From [Clostridium] aerotolerans DSM 5434 (GTDB lineage: Bacteria; Bacillota; Clostridia; Lachnospirales; Lachnospiraceae), in contig NZ_JHWJ01000008.1 in assembly GCF_000687555.1 (NCBI RefSeq), positions 1-64,000 on the forward strand: a stretch of DNA of 64,000 bases, written 5' to 3'. The translations under genes were made by a program, and so were the position numbers. Below the pieces are notes generated by a model that ran no database searches, was not told the DNA's origin, and worked only from the letters and a program-made list of their open reading frames with translations. Below are positions 61,421 through 64,000 of the stretch, piece after piece. Numbering within the stretch: the stretch's first letter is position 1; each line of letters opens with the position of its first letter.

Positions 61421-62065
61421 CTATGCTCCTAAAATAGAAACGATATCAATAAACACCTTACCTAATTCCTGGGTACCGTCGATATCCACTAACATGCCCT
61501 CATTCTTATAATAATTAATGAGAGGCTTTGTCTGGTCGTGATAAACGGCTAAGCGTTTTTTTACCGTCTCAGGTTTGTCATCGTCTCTTAACACAAGCTC
61601 TGAACCGCAGATATCGCAAACACCCGCAACTTTACTTGGGTTAAATACAACGTGATATGTAGCACCGCAGGAAATGCATGCGCGGCGGCCGGACATTCTG
61701 CTGACGATATTTTCATCTGGTACATCAACATTTATCGCAAAATCAATCTTCTGCCCCATTTCAGAGATAGCTTTTTTTAAGCATTCTGCCTGCGGGATGG
61801 TTCTTGGGAATCCGTCCAGCACGTATCCGTTGTTACAATCTTCCTTCTGAATACGGTCTATAAGCATACCTATAGTGAGTTCATCTGGAACAAGTGCCCC
61901 CTGATCCATATATTCTTTTGCCATTTTTCCTAGTTCTGTTCCGCCCTTTATATTAGAACGAAAAATATCTCCGGTAGAAATGTGCGGAATCTGATATTTT
62001 TCAGATATCTTTTTCGCCTGAGTACCTTTACCGGCACCAGGGGCACCTAACATGATGATCTTCAT
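61421..62065 (-). CDS. adk: Adenylate kinase
   Basis: The 214-residue enzyme has the P-loop [27 protein letters not shown] and a zinc-bearing LID ([21 protein letters not shown] and DICGS; four Cys). ATG 62065 has GGAGG nine bases upstream. It interconverts AMP, ADP and ATP. Standard position between secY and map. Confidence 0.97.
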   Translation of the reverse strand: MKIIMLGAPGAGKGTQAKKISEKYQIPHISTGDIFRSNIKGGTELGKMAKEYMDQGALVPDELTIGMLIDRIQKEDCNNGYVLDGFPRTIPQAECLKKAISEMGQKIDFAINVDVPDENIVSRMSGRRACISCGATYHVVFNPSKVAGVCDICGSELVLRDDDKPETVKKRLAVYHDQTKPLINYYKNEGMLVDIDGTQELGKVFIDIVSILGA

Positions 62066-62149
62066 CAACAGTCCCTCCTTGGAAACATAAGGTTAAATAG
62101 CACAAATTCCAAGAGAAACACGCATGACGTGTTTCCCTTGGTTCGTGCT

Positions 62150-63472
62150 TTAATCATTCAAAAATCCTTTATAATTACGTACAAGCATCTGGGATTCAAT
62201 CGCCTTTAATGTCTCGAGCACAACACTGACAATAATAATAAGTGAAGTACCCCCGAAGGATAAATGGCTTACACTAAATAAACCTGAGACCATAATCGGG
62301 ATAATACAAATAATCGTCAAACCGCATGCACCTAAAAATACGATATAGTTTAAAATAGAGTTAAGATAATCGCTGGTCGGCTTACCTGGGCGGATACCCG
62401 GGATAAAACCGCCTGACTTCTTCATGTTGTTCGCTACTTCCAACGGATTGAAGGTGATGGATGTATAAAAATATGCAAAGACAATGATAAGAGCCACGTA
62501 AACGATCATACCTATGGAATAAAAAGGTCTATCCACTTTAAACCAACTGGAAGAATTAAGTGCAGTTAAGATGTGTCCACCAATACTGTTGTAGTCGATC
62601 CGGCTTCCAAAGAACTGGGAAATAACAACCGGGAAAGACATGATGGAAGAAGCAAAGATAACCGGGATAACACCGGCAGTATTTACTTTGAGAGGAATGC
62701 TGCTGGCCTGACCGCCAACCATCTTCCGCCCCTGCATCTTTTTAGAATACTGTACAGGAATTCTTCTCTCGCCACCCTGAAGGATAACGACAAAAACAAC
62801 AATCGCTACAATTACCGCTAAAATGATAATGGCTGCTATGGCTGCCAATGCAACGGACTTACCAGTCATGAATCTGGTATATAAAGTGGAAGCATCGGAA
62901 GGGAAGCTTGAGATGATGTTAAATAACAGGACGATGGAAATACCATTTCCCACACCATTCTCTGTGATACGCTCACCAATCCACATAAGAAGCGCACTAC
63001 CGGCAGTCATAGTAGCAACTGCTATGATAACACTTAAGACATTAAAGTCTCTTAACAGCCCCTGGCCGCCGAATCCTATCGCCATAGCGACGGACTCGAT
63101 TAATGCCAGACCAACTGTTACATAACGGGTGTATTCTGCAATCTTCTTTCTTCCATCTTCACCATCTTTTTGCATTTCCTCAAGCTTGGGGATTGCAATA
63201 GTTAAAAGCTGCATGATAATGGAAGAAGTAATGTAAGGGGTAATGCTCAGGGCGAATACGGACATGTTAGTAAAAGAACTACCTGTCATAGCGTTGAAGA
63301 ATCCAAACGCATCGTTATTCTGCCGAGCAAAAAAATCTTTAAAAAAGCTTGTTTCAACTCCTGGAATCGGTAACTGTGAACCAATTCTAGTAACCACCAG
63401 CATCAGGAATGTAAAGATAAGTTTCTTTCTTACATCCTTGATCTTGAATGCATTACGGAGTGTTTTCAACAT
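62150..63472 (-). CDS. secY: Protein translocase subunit SecY
   Basis: The 440-residue protein has ten membrane helices and the SecY patterns LPIPGVETSFF, FALSITPYITSSIIMQLL, VVFVVILQGGERRIPVQYSKKM, and IRPGKPTSDYLNSILN. It forms the Sec channel with SecE/G. It lies one base after rplO and 84 bases before adk. Confidence 0.97.
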   Translation of the reverse strand: MLKTLRNAFKIKDVRKKLIFTFLMLVVTRIGSQLPIPGVETSFFKDFFARQNNDAFGFFNAMTGSSFTNMSVFALSITPYITSSIIMQLLTIAIPKLEEMQKDGEDGRKKIAEYTRYVTVGLALIESVAMAIGFGGQGLLRDFNVLSVIIAVATMTAGSALLMWIGERITENGVGNGISIVLLFNIISSFPSDASTLYTRFMTGKSVALAAIAAIIILAVIVAIVVFVVILQGGERRIPVQYSKKMQGRKMVGGQASSIPLKVNTAGVIPVIFASSIMSFPVVISQFFGSRIDYNSIGGHILTALNSSSWFKVDRPFYSIGMIVYVALIIVFAYFYTSITFNPLEVANNMKKSGGFIPGIRPGKPTSDYLNSILNYIVFLGACGLTIICIIPIMVSGLFSVSHLSFGGTSLIIIVSVVLETLKAIESQMLVRNYKGFLND

Positions 63473-63473
63473 A

Positions 63474-63914
63474 TTAGATCACCTCGCAGGTTCCACCTAA
63501 AGCCTCGATTTTGGTTTTTGCGCCTTCGCTGAAAGCATCTACCTTTACTGTAAGCTTTTTGGTTAATTCTCCATTTCCAAGGATCTTAACTCCGTCACGC
63601 GGATTCTTAACGATTCCGCTCTCTAATAAAGTCTCAACAGTAACAACTGTACCATTGTCAAAGTTCTCTAAAGCACTTACATTAATACCGATAATCACTT
63701 TAGAATTTCTATTTGTGAAGCCTCTCTTAGGAATACGTCTGTATAAAGGCATCTGACCACCTTCAAAGCCAGGTCTTGTAGCTCCAGAACGAGCTTTCTG
63801 TCCTTTATGACCTTTTCCTGCTGTCTTACCGTTACCTGAACCATGGCCACGGCCTCTTCTGAAGTTATCGCTGTGTTTAGAACCTAACGCAGGCTGTAAA
63901 TTTGATAAATCCAT
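63474..63914 (-). CDS. rplO: 50S ribosomal protein L15
   Basis: The 146-residue protein is L15: [37 protein letters not shown] and the [18 protein letters not shown] segment. ATG 63914 has AAGGAGG eight bases upstream; a few upstream codons also open but lack a site. It lies between rpmD and secY. Confidence 0.96.
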   Translation of the reverse strand: MDLSNLQPALGSKHSDNFRRGRGHGSGNGKTAGKGHKGQKARSGATRPGFEGGQMPLYRRIPKRGFTNRNSKVIIGINVSALENFDNGTVVTVETLLESGIVKNPRDGVKILGNGELTKKLTVKVDAFSEGAKTKIEALGGTCEVI

Positions 63915-63940
63915 CGCTTGCACCTCCTTACTGTATTTTC

Positions 63941-64000
63941 TTAGATCTCTTCTACTTTTACTAAATGACGCACGCTGGCGATCATACCTCTAACCGCTTC
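63941..64000 (-). CDS. rpmD: 50S ribosomal protein L30, 3' end only
   Basis: The last 19 codons ([19 protein letters not shown], stop TAA) match the C-terminus of L30, with the VRGM and HLVKVEE signatures. The start lies beyond the right edge. It precedes rplO by 26 bases, as expected. Confidence 0.9.
   Translation of the reverse strand, partial: EAVRGMIASVRHLVKVEEI

Noticed and set aside
1-64000. CRISPR arrays, tRNA or rRNA genes, prophage or transposase genes
   Set aside because: No evenly spaced direct repeats, cloverleaf-like sequences, rRNA signatures, or transposase/integrase motifs were seen.

Overview
The window looks like a chromosomal segment of a low-GC, anaerobic Gram-positive of the Lachnospiraceae/Clostridium type (Lacrimispora-like is my best guess; this is inference). 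Reasons: the clostridial order rplO-secY-adk-map-KOW gene-infA-rpmJ-rpsM-rpsK-rpsD-rpoA-rplQ followed by ecfA1-ecfA2-ecfT-truA-rplM-rpsI, strong AGGAGG ribosome binding sites, frequent GTG/TTG starts, a tyrosyl T-box, a group B-like [FeFe] hydrogenase and choline-binding-type cell-wall repeats. Almost everything is on the minus strand; the only plus-strand genes are a metallo-hydrolase/Vat acetyltransferase pair and an AraC/siderophore-binding fusion gene. No tRNA, rRNA, CRISPR array, intact IS element or phage gene was seen.

Layout. 0-8 kb: a UV endonuclease (uvsE), then a carboxylate-catabolism operon (PrpF-family isomerase, CitMHS carrier, aconitase-family hydratase; functionally parallel to E. 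coli ybhHIJ) with a GntR/FCD regulator upstream and three copies of a 20-bp palindromic operator in the 0.8-kb gap before the operon. 8.4-12.8 kb: a Gld-type ABC export operon (ATPase, permease, GldG-like, DUF4340-like). 13-16 kb: a WYL regulator and a GyrI-like protein that share a 28-bp near-identical operator, then an MBL hydrolase and a Vat-type streptogramin acetyltransferase. 16-22 kb: Ogg, HAD, MATE, Gre factor, a cysteine-rich ferredoxin-like protein and a zinc-ribbon/methyltransferase-like protein. 22-25.4 kb: an AraC regulator fused in frame to a siderophore-binding lipoprotein, with an internal ribosome binding site and lipobox and a 34-bp palindrome at its promoter; then the hydrogenase. 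25.5-30.2 kb: ECF sigma/anti-sigma pair, a C39-like protein, a GNAT and a secreted sialidase-fold/ricin-lectin protein.

30.8-40.7 kb is an accessory-looking region: an ABC exporter (ATPase and two permeases) with a kinase-like protein as last gene and an attenuator-like leader, two methyltransferases (one fused to an XRE DNA-binding domain), GNAT, ANT(6)-type aminoglycoside adenylyltransferase, Nudix hydrolase and a MerR regulator with a textbook 19-bp-spacer promoter. 40.8-48.7 kb: tyrS with its T-box, nitroreductase, a CbiMQO cobalt/nickel ECF importer, a sugar O-acetyltransferase, a transglutaminase-like protein, a small unknown gene and an XRE remnant. 48.8-64 kb: rpsI/rplM, truA, ECF vitamin transporter module, an inserted pair of secreted cell-wall-binding proteins, and the alpha/spc ribosomal operon running off the right edge inside rpmD.

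The most interesting items are the AraC-lipoprotein fusion with its operator, the regulator/operator pairs that can be read directly from the DNA (GntR, WYL, MerR), the kinase-like gene ending an attenuated ABC operon, and long structured spacers inside the alpha operon. Gene starts were chosen by Shine-Dalgarno position; functions rest on motifs and family knowledge, since no search could be run.
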